A stretch of DNA of 38,602 nt from Ruminiclostridium sp. (GTDB taxonomy: Bacteria > Bacillota > Clostridia > Oscillospirales > Ruminococcaceae): contig JAGAVH010000010.1 of assembly GCA_017942025.1 (NCBI GenBank), positions 1 to 38,602 of the forward strand. The letters are read 5' to 3'. Below the pieces are notes generated by a model. That model did not search any database. It was not told where the DNA came from and worked only from the letters and a program-made list of their open reading frames with translations. Numbering within the stretch: the stretch's first letter is position 1; each line of letters starts with the position of its first letter. Below, one piece after another: positions 6,521 through 15,119 of the stretch. The translations under genes were made by a program, and so were the position numbers.

Positions 6521-6564
6521 AAAATCAAATTTCACTTGATTTTAAAGCGGAAATATGCTATATT
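6521..6564 (+). promoter_or_regulatory. glgA promoter with overlapping inverted repeat
   Basis: TTGATT (6536-6541), 17-base spacer, TATATT (6559-6564). A perfect 8-bp inverted repeat AAAATCAA (6521-6528) / TTGATTTT (6536-6543) covers the -35, suggesting a repressor site. The 120-base leader carries two small hairpins, CATCCC-TTCG-GGATG (6602-6616) and TGTCGG-AATA-CCGACA (6651-6666). The second lies just before the ribosome site. Confidence 0.55.
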
Positions 6565-6686
6565 TATACTATAAATATGAATATCCTGCTGACTTTTTCC
6601 ACATCCCTTCGGGATGAAAGGTAAAGCCGGATAATCAAATATATATTTTATGTCGGAATACCGACAGAAAGGCAGGAGGATTACCA

Positions 6687-8111
6687 ATGAAGATTCTTTA
6701 TGCGGCAAGTGAAGCACAGCCGGTAGCGGCATCAGGCGGACTTGCGGATGTAGCAGGCTCATTACCCAAGGCACTGGTAGAGGAAGGACACGAGGCGTGT
6801 GTAGTTCTGCCTCTTTATGTAAACACCATAAAGCAGCAGTGGCGCGATCAGATGACCTTTGTAACAAGCTTCTCTGTACCCGTTGGCTGGCGTAGTCAGT
6901 ACTGCGGTCTTTTCACAGCAGAAATCAACGGAGTAACATACTATTTCCTTGATAACGAATATTATTTCAAGAGAGACTTCGGTCTGTACGGATATTATGA
7001 TGACGCAGAGCGTTATGCGTTCTTTTCCCGTGCGGTGCTTGAAATGCTGACAGTTATTGATTTCAAGCCTCAGGTTATCAATTCAAATGACTGGCAGTGC
7101 GCTCTTATTCCTGTATATTACAATATATTCTACAAGCACCACCATAAGCTGTGGGGCATCAAGAATATGTTTACTATCCACAATATCCAGTATCAGGGAA
7201 GATACGGTATGGAAATACTCGAGGACGTACTCGGTATTCCACGTCATTTTGCATCCCTTATGGAATATGACAGAGATGTAAACCTTATGAAGGCAGCTAT
7301 CGAGGTATCAGACAAGGTTACAACAGTTTCTCCCACATATGCAAGAGAAATTTTTGATCCCTGGTTCTCTCACGGACTTGACAGAGCACTGCAGGATAAG
7401 GCGTACAAGACCTGCGGCTTCCTTAACGGTATCGATATGGATATGTACAATCCTTCGACTGACCCCGTAATTCCTGCAAACTTCAACACAAGATCAAAGG
7501 CAGGCAAGAAGGTATGTAAGGAAAAGCTTCTTGAAGAGGTTGGACTTCCTCAGGGTGACGAGCCTGTAATCGGTATGATTTCAAGACTCGTTGAGCATAA
7601 AGGCTTTGACCTTGTAAAGTATGTGTTTGACGATATAGTAAACCTTGGCTATAAGGTTGTTATCTTAGGTTCAGGTGAAGCTCAGTATGAGCAGTTCTTC
7701 CACGAAATGAGATGGAAGTATCCCGACAAGGTAGCCTTTACCTGCGGTTACATTCCTGATCTTGCCAAGAAGATATATGCAGGCGCTGATATGTTCCTTA
7801 TGCCCAGTAAGAGCGAGCCTTGTGGTCTTGCACAGATGATATCCCTGCGTTATGGTACTATTCCGATTGTTCGTAAGACAGGCGGTCTTGCAGACAGTAT
7901 CATAGACTGTGGCGAAGAAAACGGAACGGGTTATACTTTCCAGTCCTACAATGCTCACGATATGTTAGCTGCTATCGAAAGAGCAAAGAATCACTATTAC
8001 AATAAACCTGAGTGGAATAAGCTTGTTACAAGAGCAATGAAGGCAGACTTCAGCTGGAAGCAGTCAGCAAAGCTCTATATAGGCATCTATTCCGAGCTCT
8101 GCGGTGAATAA
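6687..8111 (+). CDS. glgA: Glycogen synthase (ADP-glucose, GT5 family)
   Basis: A 474-residue protein of normal GlgA length, which extends alpha-1,4-glucan chains from ADP-glucose. The GT5 N-terminal motif is present as SGGLADVAGSLPKAL (residues 16-30), with Ala in the position where the Escherichia coli enzyme has the KTGG lysine. My recollection is that related clostridial enzymes show this variant too. Further marks are FTIHNIQYQGRYG, LNGIDMDMYNP, IGMISRLVEHKGFDL and the C-terminal sugar-nucleotide site (LMPSKSEPCGLAQM, KTGGLADSI). AGGAGG precedes the ATG. No other glycogen gene is adjacent, and a strong terminator follows, so it is a single-gene unit. Confidence 0.96.
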   Translation: MKILYAASEAQPVAASGGLADVAGSLPKALVEEGHEACVVLPLYVNTIKQQWRDQMTFVTSFSVPVGWRSQYCGLFTAEINGVTYYFLDNEYYFKRDFGLYGYYDDAERYAFFSRAVLEMLTVIDFKPQVINSNDWQCALIPVYYNIFYKHHHKLWGIKNMFTIHNIQYQGRYGMEILEDVLGIPRHFASLMEYDRDVNLMKAAIEVSDKVTTVSPTYAREIFDPWFSHGLDRALQDKAYKTCGFLNGIDMDMYNPSTDPVIPANFNTRSKAGKKVCKEKLLEEVGLPQGDEPVIGMISRLVEHKGFDLVKYVFDDIVNLGYKVVILGSGEAQYEQFFHEMRWKYPDKVAFTCGYIPDLAKKIYAGADMFLMPSKSEPCGLAQMISLRYGTIPIVRKTGGLADSIIDCGEENGTGYTFQSYNAHDMLAAIERAKNHYYNKPEWNKLVTRAMKADFSWKQSAKLYIGIYSELCGE

Positions 8112-8119
8112 AAAGCTAT

Positions 8120-8156
8120 GGACATTTTCCGGGTTACCCGGGAGATGTCCTTTTTT
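8120..8156 (+). terminator. Rho-independent terminator of glgA
   Basis: GGACATTTTCCGGG pairs imperfectly with CCCGGGAGATGTCC around TTA, followed by six T residues. Confidence 0.9.
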
Positions 8157-8259
8157 GTGAATTGTGTATCGATGATATTGTAAGCTAAAATAACTTAAAA
8201 GATAGTAAAAAACTTGATGTTTGTTCGCAGGGTAATATGCTGATCGAGCCCGTGTTATC

Positions 8260-8354
8260 TTGTAGTTAAGAGGGTTTGATGTGTGATTTTTTAAGTAAAT
8301 TAAGTTGATGTTTAGGTGTAATTTGTACTTTTTATACAAAAACCTTAACTACAA
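8260..8354. repeat. Long-range inverted repeat upstream of the first solute-binding protein
   Basis: Perfect 11-bp arms TTGTAGTTAAG (8260-8270) and CTTAACTACAA (8344-8354), with partial extension into GGTTT/AAAACC, separated by about 73 AT-rich bases. The downstream arm ends 17 bases before the -35 box at 8372. The rest of 8160-8371 shows no gene. Possible roles are a paired operator or a terminator-like hairpin (TTTTTG follows). Confidence 0.6.
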
Positions 8355-8371
8355 TTTTTGCATAATTCATA

Positions 8372-8400
8372 TTGACTGAAATTGTGAAATTTGTTATAAT
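8372..8400 (+). promoter_or_regulatory. Promoter of solute-binding protein gene 1
   Basis: TTGACT (8372-8377), 17-base spacer, TATAAT (8395-8400), 66 bases before the ATG. Confidence 0.85.
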
Positions 8401-8466
8401 GATAATGATAATTTATCGTAATCCTTTTATAAATTAAAAGGTAATTCAACACAGGAGGAAAAAACA

Positions 8467-9969
8467 ATGAAGAAATTTACAAAGTATATTGCAGCGGCAA
8501 TGGCACTTGCAACAGTAATTTCTACAGCGACTGCTTGTAACGGCGACAATACCGCATCAAGCGGTGGTGCAACTTCTGCACCCGAAACAACCACAACAGC
8601 TGAGCCTGTAGCTACAATGGCTCCGGATGAAGATGTTAACAGTGCTGTTGATGACGTTGTAAGCACTGTAAGCGAAGACTATAAAGGTATCGAGGTTAAC
8701 AGAAAGCTCGTATGGATGGCATGGAACAACTGGTGCCCTCAGGAAAACTCACCTGAAGTAACAATGTTCAAGAAGCTGTACGGCACACCTACAGAAAAGC
8801 CTGAAGGCTTCGACAGCGTACCTGATGAAAACGTATTCTGCGGTATTTCATCACAGTATGACGCAAGATATGAAGACTTAGCAAAGCGTATTCAGTCAGA
8901 CGATTCCCCTGACGTATATCCTTTCGAAATCAACTACTATCCTTATGGTGTATATAAAAACCTCTTCCAGCCTGTAGATGATCTCTTCAATTTTGAAGCT
9001 GACGACTGGGCAGATTATAAGGAAGTTATTGATATGTTCGAATGGGGCGGAAAGAACTACTGCCCTATTATGGACTTAAATATCAACAGCGTTCTCTGGT
9101 ACAGAAAGTCTGTAGTAGAAGAAGCCGGCTTTGATGATCCCTGGGAGCTCTTCGAAAAAGGCGAATGGACATGGGATAAGTTCCTTGAAATGTGCAGAAA
9201 GTTCACAGACGCAGAAAACAAAATCTGGGCTATTGATGGCTACCATATGGCAGATAACCTGCTTCTTACAACAGGTACTCCCCTCATATCCCTTGAAGGT
9301 GGTAAGCTTGTAAGCAACCTTTACGACGCTAAGGTTGAAAAGGCACTTGAATTCATCACAAACTTCGATGACAGCAAGGAAGGCTTAAAGTACCCCAAGG
9401 AAACAGAAAACAACTGGTCACCCAGCTATATGCAGTGGGTAAACGGCAAGACTTTATTCTTCGATGACGGTACATGGAGATACGAAGAAACATGGTGCAA
9501 GTATAAGAAGTTAAAGAAGTGGGAAGATGACGAAATCAGCCTCGTTCCCTGGCCTCAGATGGATGGTTCAGACGAATACTACCAGTGCATGAAGCAGGAT
9601 GCATTCCTCCTTTGCGCAGGTTCCAAGAATAAGGAAGGCTACAAGGCTTGGGTATTCGCTAACCTCGTTTCTATCAAGGACCCCGATATCAAGGCAGCTG
9701 GTCGTCAGCAGCGTATTGATACATATGACTGGTCAGAAACACTTCTCGACAGACTTGATGTTCTGAAGCAGCCTGATACATTCAAGGCAGTGTTCGATTT
9801 CAAGAACGGTATCGGTGCTGATATCGCTTCCACAACAGATGGTGGCAGTATCGTAGAACAGCTTACAAAGGAACCTCTTGTAAACGGCGTAAGCTATACA
9901 CAGATCCGTGAATCCAACCAGGGTCAGATTACAACCCGTATCGATGAAATGAACGCAACAGTTCAGTAA
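8467..9969 (+). CDS. Extracellular solute-binding lipoprotein (sugar ABC type), paralogue 1
   Basis: A 500-residue lipoprotein: signal peptide with ATAC lipobox (Cys24), short Ser/Thr/Pro linker, then a mature domain typical of family 1 carbohydrate-binding proteins of ABC importers. Supporting segments are IQSDDSPDVYPFE, NINSVLWYRKSVVEEAGFDDPW, EKGEWTWDKFLEMC and NGKTLFFDDGTW. It is rich in Trp and Tyr, as expected for a sugar-binding cleft. AGGAGG is ten bases upstream of the ATG. It has its own promoter and terminator, and no permease or ATPase gene is nearby, so its transporter partner must be elsewhere. The ligand cannot be told from sequence alone. Confidence 0.9.
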   Translation: MKKFTKYIAAAMALATVISTATACNGDNTASSGGATSAPETTTTAEPVATMAPDEDVNSAVDDVVSTVSEDYKGIEVNRKLVWMAWNNWCPQENSPEVTMFKKLYGTPTEKPEGFDSVPDENVFCGISSQYDARYEDLAKRIQSDDSPDVYPFEINYYPYGVYKNLFQPVDDLFNFEADDWADYKEVIDMFEWGGKNYCPIMDLNINSVLWYRKSVVEEAGFDDPWELFEKGEWTWDKFLEMCRKFTDAENKIWAIDGYHMADNLLLTTGTPLISLEGGKLVSNLYDAKVEKALEFITNFDDSKEGLKYPKETENNWSPSYMQWVNGKTLFFDDGTWRYEETWCKYKKLKKWEDDEISLVPWPQMDGSDEYYQCMKQDAFLLCAGSKNKEGYKAWVFANLVSIKDPDIKAAGRQQRIDTYDWSETLLDRLDVLKQPDTFKAVFDFKNGIGADIASTTDGGSIVEQLTKEPLVNGVSYTQIRESNQGQITTRIDEMNATVQ

Positions 9970-9985
9970 TCCTTAATACACTATG

Positions 9986-10014
9986 CTCCCGCAGGAAACT
10001 GCGGGAGTTTTTTT
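9986..10014 (+). terminator. Rho-independent terminator of solute-binding protein 1
   Basis: Nine-bp perfect stem CTCCCGCAG/CTGCGGGAG with a GAAA loop and seven T residues. Confidence 0.95.
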
Positions 10015-10034
10015 GCTTTTTAACTTAAATTTAA

Positions 10035-10063
10035 TTGACATTCAGATTAATTTATGCTACAAT
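10035..10063 (+). promoter_or_regulatory. Promoter of solute-binding protein gene 2
   Basis: TTGACA (10035-10040), 17-base spacer, TACAAT (10058-10063), 46 bases before the ATG. Confidence 0.85.
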
Positions 10064-10109
10064 ACTTATACAATTATATTGGTAACAATAAATAAAAACG
10101 GAGGTAACT

Positions 10110-11609
10110 ATGTTAAGAAAGAAAAGAATAATTGCGGCGGCAATGGCACTTGCAACAGTAATTTCTACTGCAACAGCCTGCGGCGGCGATGCAACATCTT
10201 CAGGCGCTACATCTTCTGCGCCCGAAACTACAACAACAGCAGAGCCCCACGAAACAATGGCTCCTGACTCAGAGGTAGAGGGTGCTGTTGATGAAGTAGC
10301 AAGTAATGTAAGTGAAGACTATAAGGGTATTGAGGTTAACAGAAAGCTTATCTGGATGGCTTGGAGCAACTGGGGACAGCAGGAGAACTCTCCTGAGGTT
10401 ACAATGTTCAAGAAGCTGTACGGCACACCTACAGAAAAGCCTGAGGGCTTCAGCAGTGTTCCCGATGAAAATGTCTTCTGTAATATTTCTTCTGTTTACA
10501 AGGAAAGATATACAGATTTAGCAATGCGTATCCAGTCAGACGATTCTCCTGACGTATATCCTTTCGAAATCTGCTACTATCCTTATGGTATATATAAGAA
10601 CCTTTTCCAGCCCGTTGATGATATCTTCAATTTTGAAGCAAGCGACTGGGCAGATTATAAGGATGTTATCGATATGTTCGAATGGGGCGGAAAGAACTAC
10701 TGTCCTATTATGGAACTCAACATCAACAGCGTTCTCTGGTACAGAAAGTCTGTAGTTGAAGAAGCCGGTTTTGATGATCCCTGGGAGCTTTTTGAAAAGG
10801 GCGAATGGACATGGGAAAAGTTCCTTGATATGTGCAGAAAGTTCACAGACGCTGAAAACAAGATGTGGGCTGTCGATGGTTACCATATGGGAGAAAACCT
10901 GCTCAACACAACAGGTACTCCTCTCGTATCTCTTATAGACGGTAAGCTTGTAAGCAACCTTTACGACGCTAAGGTTGAAAAGGCACTTGATATCATCACA
11001 AACTTTGATGATAGCAAGGAAGGCCTTAAGTACCCCAAGGAAATCGAAAACAACTGGAATCCCAACTATATGCAGTGGGTAAACGGCAAGACATTATTCT
11101 TTGATGATGGTACATGGTGCTTTGACAGTTACTGGTACAAGTACAAGAAGTTAAAGAAGTGGGATGACGATGAAGTAAACTTCGTTCCCTGGCCTCAGAT
11201 GGAAGGCACAGATGAATACTATCAGGGTATGAAGCAGGATTCATTCCTTCTTGTTTCCGGCTCTAAGAACGTAGAAGGTTATAAGGCGTGGGTATATGCT
11301 AACCTCGTTTCCAAGAAGGACCCTGACATCAAGGCAGCGGCAAGACAGCAGCTCAAGGATACATATGACTGGTCAGATATGCTTCTTGACAGACTTGAGA
11401 TTGTAAGAGACCCCGAAACCTTTACAGCAGTATTCGACTTCAAGAATGGCCTTGGTCCTGATATCGCTGATACAACAGACGGCGGTAGTATCGTAGAACA
11501 GCTTACTAAGGAACCTCTGGTAAACGGTGTAAGCTATACACAGCTCCGTGAGTCAAATCAGGGACAGATTACAACACGTATCGATGAAATGAATGCATCA
11601 GTTCAGTAA
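10110..11609 (+). CDS. Extracellular solute-binding lipoprotein (sugar ABC type), paralogue 2
   Basis: A 499-residue near-duplicate of the preceding protein, collinear over its whole length including the ATAC lipobox (Cys24), FEWGGKNYCPIM and the C-terminal LVNGVSYTQLRESNQGQ. Differences are scattered, with clusters such as WNNWCPQ versus WSNWGQQ, RYEETWCKYKK versus CFDSYWYKYKK and YQCMKQDAFLLCAG versus YQGMKQDSFLLVSG. These may alter the binding cleft. GGAGG lies six bases before the ATG. It is transcribed separately from paralogue 1, which would allow different expression. No transporter subunits are adjacent. Confidence 0.9.
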   Translation: MLRKKRIIAAAMALATVISTATACGGDATSSGATSSAPETTTTAEPHETMAPDSEVEGAVDEVASNVSEDYKGIEVNRKLIWMAWSNWGQQENSPEVTMFKKLYGTPTEKPEGFSSVPDENVFCNISSVYKERYTDLAMRIQSDDSPDVYPFEICYYPYGIYKNLFQPVDDIFNFEASDWADYKDVIDMFEWGGKNYCPIMELNINSVLWYRKSVVEEAGFDDPWELFEKGEWTWEKFLDMCRKFTDAENKMWAVDGYHMGENLLNTTGTPLVSLIDGKLVSNLYDAKVEKALDIITNFDDSKEGLKYPKEIENNWNPNYMQWVNGKTLFFDDGTWCFDSYWYKYKKLKKWDDDEVNFVPWPQMEGTDEYYQGMKQDSFLLVSGSKNVEGYKAWVYANLVSKKDPDIKAAARQQLKDTYDWSDMLLDRLEIVRDPETFTAVFDFKNGLGPDIADTTDGGSIVEQLTKEPLVNGVSYTQLRESNQGQITTRIDEMNASVQ

Positions 11610-11624
11610 ATTTTAATCTTTTTA

Positions 11625-11652
11625 CTCCCTCGGGTAACCGAGGGAGTTTTTT
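11625..11652 (+). terminator. Rho-independent terminator of solute-binding protein 2
   Basis: CTCCCTCGG/CCGAGGGAG stem with GTAA loop and six T residues. The next promoter's -35 starts one base later. Confidence 0.95.
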
Positions 11653-11653
11653 A

Positions 11654-11682
11654 TTGACATACAGACAAAAAAATTATATAAT
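11654..11682 (+). promoter_or_regulatory. Consensus promoter of the thioesterase-to-yicC operon
   Basis: TTGACA (11654-11659), 17-base spacer, TATAAT (11677-11682), a perfect vegetative consensus. No other promoter or terminator is evident before 17991, so it may drive all seven genes. Confidence 0.85.
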
Positions 11683-11738
11683 ATAATATAGTAATTATAA
11701 TGAGATAATATGGGCTGAAGCCTTGAAGGGAGAATAAA

Positions 11739-12125
11739 ATGTTAGAAGTAAATATGACAGGAAAAGCAATGATAACAGTCGATGAAGAGAATACAGCGGC
11801 AGTGGTAGGCAGCGGTTCGCTCAGAGTTTTTGCTACACCTTCTCTTGCGGCACTTATAGAAAAGGCGGCGTGCAACTGCCTTTGCGGACAGCTTGAAGAA
11901 GGAACAACCAGCGTAGGTACTGTACTCAATATAAAGCATATGGCGGCAACTCCCGTAGGTATGAAGGCAGAGGCTACGGTAACTCTTGCCGAAATCGACG
12001 GCAGAAGACTGGTATTCAATGTAACAGTATGCGACGAAAAGGAAAAAATCAGTGAGGGCGTACACGAGCGCTTCATCGTATATGGTGAGAAGTTTATGAA
12101 TAAGGTGAATTCGAAGCTTGATTAA
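11739..12125 (+). CDS. Hot-dog thioesterase of the FlK (fluoroacetyl-CoA thioesterase) family
   Basis: A 128-residue single-domain hot-dog protein. Thr33, Glu41 and His67 have exactly the spacing of the catalytic Thr42-Glu50-His76 set of Streptomyces FlK, within similar contexts (FATPSLAALIEKAA, TSVGT, IKHMAATPVGMK). FlK cleaves fluoroacetyl-CoA, but most homologues in gut Clostridia probably act on other acyl-CoAs, so the substrate is open. The ribosome site is GGGAG. It is the first gene after a perfect promoter and sits 11 bases before the LysR gene. Confidence 0.88.
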   Translation: MLEVNMTGKAMITVDEENTAAVVGSGSLRVFATPSLAALIEKAACNCLCGQLEEGTTSVGTVLNIKHMAATPVGMKAEATVTLAEIDGRRLVFNVTVCDEKEKISEGVHERFIVYGEKFMNKVNSKLD

Positions 12126-12136
12126 GCAGGTGCATT

Positions 12137-13045
12137 ATGAATTTTATCCATCTTAAATATGCAGTAGAGATTGAAAAGGCAGGCTCGGTTTCTAAGGCGG
12201 CAGAAAATCTTTATATGGGACAACCCAATCTCAGCAAGGCGATAAAGGAGCTTGAAAAAGAAATAGGCATAACTGTTTTTGTACGTACACCAAAGGGTGT
12301 AAAGCCGACAGAACAGGGTAAAGAATTTCTGAGAAGAGCAAAGGAGCTGGTAAACAGCTTTGATAAACTAAGCGATACCTATGACAGAGAAAAGTCGGGA
12401 ATGACAGAATTTTCTGTAGCAATACCAAGAGCAGATCATATAGCAACCGCATTTGTGAATCTTGTCGCCGCACAGCAGGATAACAGCAGTATCAGACTTA
12501 GCTGTAAAGAAACAGGAAACGATGAGATAATACAGCGAGTGTTGAATTTTGATGCAGGAATGGGTATATTAAGATTGCCCCGGGATAAAGAAAAACGATA
12601 TTTCAGAATATTGGATGAGGAAAGCGTCCGATATCGCACGCTCTGGGAATATGATATAAAAATCCTCTGCGGCAAAAATTCCGTTCCGGCAGAGAAAAAG
12701 GGAATTATAACAGCTTCGCATCTTTCGGAGTTATCAGAGCTTATTTATTCTGATGATAGCGAACGAATATATAATAACGCAGGTAAAACAATAGCAACAG
12801 GAGACCGGGCAGGAAGAAACGATCTGCTCCTGAGTCTTACGGATGCTTATATGTGGACCTCTCCCGTGCCTCAGAGCATACTTGAACGGTACGGACTTGT
12901 TCAGTTAAGCACAGATATATCCAAAAGGAAATGCAAGGATGTTCTTATTTATCGTAGCGATTACGAGATGAGCAGACTGGATGAGCAGTTTTTATCCGAG
13001 CTTGAAAGAGTAAGAGAGGATATCATGCTTGATAAAAAGAATTAA
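12137..13045 (+). CDS. LysR-family transcriptional regulator
   Basis: A 302-residue protein with the N-terminal LysR winged helix-turn-helix (residues 16-50: AGSVSKAAENLYMGQPNLSK, AIKELEKEIGITVF) and a C-terminal effector-binding region. The latter is divergent and lacks the usual strong Gly/Pro signature, so its ligand is not predictable. AGGTG precedes the ATG. LysR genes often lie divergent from their targets. Here it is inside the operon, between the thioesterase and the peptidases, so it may autoregulate this operon (inference). Confidence 0.92.
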   Translation: MNFIHLKYAVEIEKAGSVSKAAENLYMGQPNLSKAIKELEKEIGITVFVRTPKGVKPTEQGKEFLRRAKELVNSFDKLSDTYDREKSGMTEFSVAIPRADHIATAFVNLVAAQQDNSSIRLSCKETGNDEIIQRVLNFDAGMGILRLPRDKEKRYFRILDEESVRYRTLWEYDIKILCGKNSVPAEKKGIITASHLSELSELIYSDDSERIYNNAGKTIATGDRAGRNDLLLSLTDAYMWTSPVPQSILERYGLVQLSTDISKRKCKDVLIYRSDYEMSRLDEQFLSELERVREDIMLDKKN

Positions 13046-13059
13046 GAAAGGAAATAGAA

Positions 13060-14097
13060 ATGAGTACATTTGATATAAAAAATATTCTTATAAAGCTTTG
13101 CAGCGAAAATGGAGTTTCGGGTGAAGAATGGAATGCTTCAGCTCTCGCTCTTTCTATGCTTAAAAGCTATACCGATAACTGTACTATTGATAAATTCGGC
13201 AACGTTATCGGACATATAGGAGAAAGAGATGAAAATAAACCCACTCTGCTCCTTGACGCACATATCGACCAGATTGGACTTATAGTTACCTTTATCGATG
13301 ATGATGGGTTTATCCGTGTGTCAAAGTGCGGTGGTGTGGACAGAAGAGTGCTTGCGGCACAGACAGTCACTATTCACGGCAGTAAAAAGATAAAGGGCGT
13401 TATATCGGTACTTCCTCCCCACGTAAAGAAGGATGGGGACAAGGTAGCGCAGATTGACGAGCTTGTAATAGATACGGGCTACAGCAAGGAGGAGCTTTCT
13501 GAAATAGTTTCTCTCGGTGACAGAATTACAGTGGATAACGAGCCTGCTGTACTTCTGAATGACAGAATATGTGCTCCTGCATGCGATGACAGAGCAGGTG
13601 TTGTCTGCATACTGTATGCTCTGGAGCTATTAAAGGACAAGAAGGCAAAATATAATATTGACGTAAGCTTTACAGGTCAGGAGGAAACGGGAGAAAGAGG
13701 AGCGAAAATTGCCGCCTTCAATTTAAACCCCGATATTTGTCTTGAAATGGATGTAAGCTTTGCCTACACTCCCGACAGCGAAAAGCATAAGTGCGGAGAG
13801 CTTTCAGGCGGCGTTATGATAGGTGTTGCTCCCTCCCTTTCAAAAAGACTTTCAAAGGAGCTTATATCTATAGCAAAGGATAAGAAGATACCCTACAGCC
13901 TTGAAGTAATGAGCGGTGAAACTGGTACTAATGCTGACGCTATAGGTGTAGCAAAGGGTGGAGCAGAGTGCTGTACGCTATCTATCCCTCTTCGCTATAT
14001 GCATACACCCGTTGAGGTGGTAGCGCTCGAAGATATAGAGGCTATCGGCAGACTGATATACGAATTTGCAACGGAAGGGGAGGTGTCAGCATTATGA
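13060..14097 (+). CDS. M42-family aminopeptidase, first of a pair
   Basis: A 345-residue cytoplasmic metallopeptidase of the M42 (glutamyl aminopeptidase/TET) family. All metal and catalytic positions are visible: His68 and Asp70 (DAHIDQIG), Asp176 (ACDDRAG), Glu208/Glu209 (TGQEETGERG), Asp231 (LEMDVSF) and His315 (YMHTPVEVV). Such enzymes form large tetrahedral shells that trim amino acids from oligopeptides. The gene overlaps the next M42 gene by four bases (ATGA), so translation is probably coupled and the two may form a mixed complex. Confidence 0.94.
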   Translation: MSTFDIKNILIKLCSENGVSGEEWNASALALSMLKSYTDNCTIDKFGNVIGHIGERDENKPTLLLDAHIDQIGLIVTFIDDDGFIRVSKCGGVDRRVLAAQTVTIHGSKKIKGVISVLPPHVKKDGDKVAQIDELVIDTGYSKEELSEIVSLGDRITVDNEPAVLLNDRICAPACDDRAGVVCILYALELLKDKKAKYNIDVSFTGQEETGERGAKIAAFNLNPDICLEMDVSFAYTPDSEKHKCGELSGGVMIGVAPSLSKRLSKELISIAKDKKIPYSLEVMSGETGTNADAIGVAKGGAECCTLSIPLRYMHTPVEVVALEDIEAIGRLIYEFATEGEVSAL

Positions 14098-15119
14098 CAG
14101 AGCTTATAAAGGAGCTGTGTGCTTTATGCGGCACCAGCGGAGATGAAGATGCAGTAAGAGATTTTATTATCTCCAAGCTTCCTGATGACGTAAGCTATAA
14201 GACCGACGCCCTCGGAAATCTTATTGTAGAAAAGAAGGGCAGTATGCCTGCTAAAAATAAAGTGATGTTGGCGGCTCATATGGATGAGGTCGGCTTTATC
14301 GTAACCTATATCACCTCCGATGGATATCTTCGTATATCACCCGTAGGCGGTATCAATCCCGAAACGGTTATCGGCAGACAGCTACAGTTTAAAAACGGCA
14401 CAAGAGGTGTGATAGGCACAAAGGCTATTCATCAGCAGAGCGAAAGCGAAAGAGACAAGCCGGTAAAAATCAGCTCTATGCTCCTTGACATCGGTGTAAA
14501 ATCCGAAGCGGAAGCACTCGAAAAGGTACTCCCAGGTGACTGCGCTTATTTTACAGGTGAATTTTTAGAATTCGGCAGTAATGATGACATGCTGAAAAGC
14601 AAGGCACTTGATGACAGAGCGGGCTGTGCCGTTATGATAGAAATGATAAACAGCGACCTGCCTTATGATGCTACCTTTGTGTTTACAGTCCAGGAGGAGA
14701 TAGGTACAAGAGGTGCAAAGGCGGCGGCATATACCGTAGCTCCCGATTACGCAATCGTTCTTGAAACCACCACCGCCTGCGATTTTTCAGGTAATGAGGG
14801 CGAAAAGAAGGTCTGTGAAGTAGGCAAGGGCGCGGTAGTAAGCTATATGGATAACGGTACAATATACAGCCGGAATCTTTACAGAATGGCTTTTGACAAG
14901 GCACGTGAAAAGAATATCCCCTGCCAGACAAAGACTGTCGTTGCAGGAGGTAATGATAGTGGTGCTATCCACGTTTCTGCAGGCGGTATTGAAACGGTTG
15001 CCATATCCGCACCCTGCAGATATCTCCATTCTCCCGCTTGTGTGCTGTCCAAAAAGGATATGAAGGCAGTAGCAGATTTAGCCTACGAAATGTATATTGC
15101 TTTAGCTGAAAAAGAATGA
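14094..15119 (+). CDS. M42-family aminopeptidase, second of a pair
   Basis: A 341-residue M42 metallopeptidase, a clear paralogue of its neighbour but distant enough for different specificity. Metal and catalytic residues are kept: His62 and Asp64 (AHMDEVG), Asp173 (ALDDRAG), Glu201/Glu202 (VQEEIGTRG) and His312 (YLHSPACV). The metal ligand that is Asp231 in the first enzyme is Glu224 here (VLETTTACD), a known kind of variation in the family. It overlaps the upstream gene (ATGA) and also the following acetyltransferase gene by four bases. Confidence 0.94.
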   Translation: MTELIKELCALCGTSGDEDAVRDFIISKLPDDVSYKTDALGNLIVEKKGSMPAKNKVMLAAHMDEVGFIVTYITSDGYLRISPVGGINPETVIGRQLQFKNGTRGVIGTKAIHQQSESERDKPVKISSMLLDIGVKSEAEALEKVLPGDCAYFTGEFLEFGSNDDMLKSKALDDRAGCAVMIEMINSDLPYDATFVFTVQEEIGTRGAKAAAYTVAPDYAIVLETTTACDFSGNEGEKKVCEVGKGAVVSYMDNGTIYSRNLYRMAFDKAREKNIPCQTKTVVAGGNDSGAIHVSAGGIETVAISAPCRYLHSPACVLSKKDMKAVADLAYEMYIALAEKE

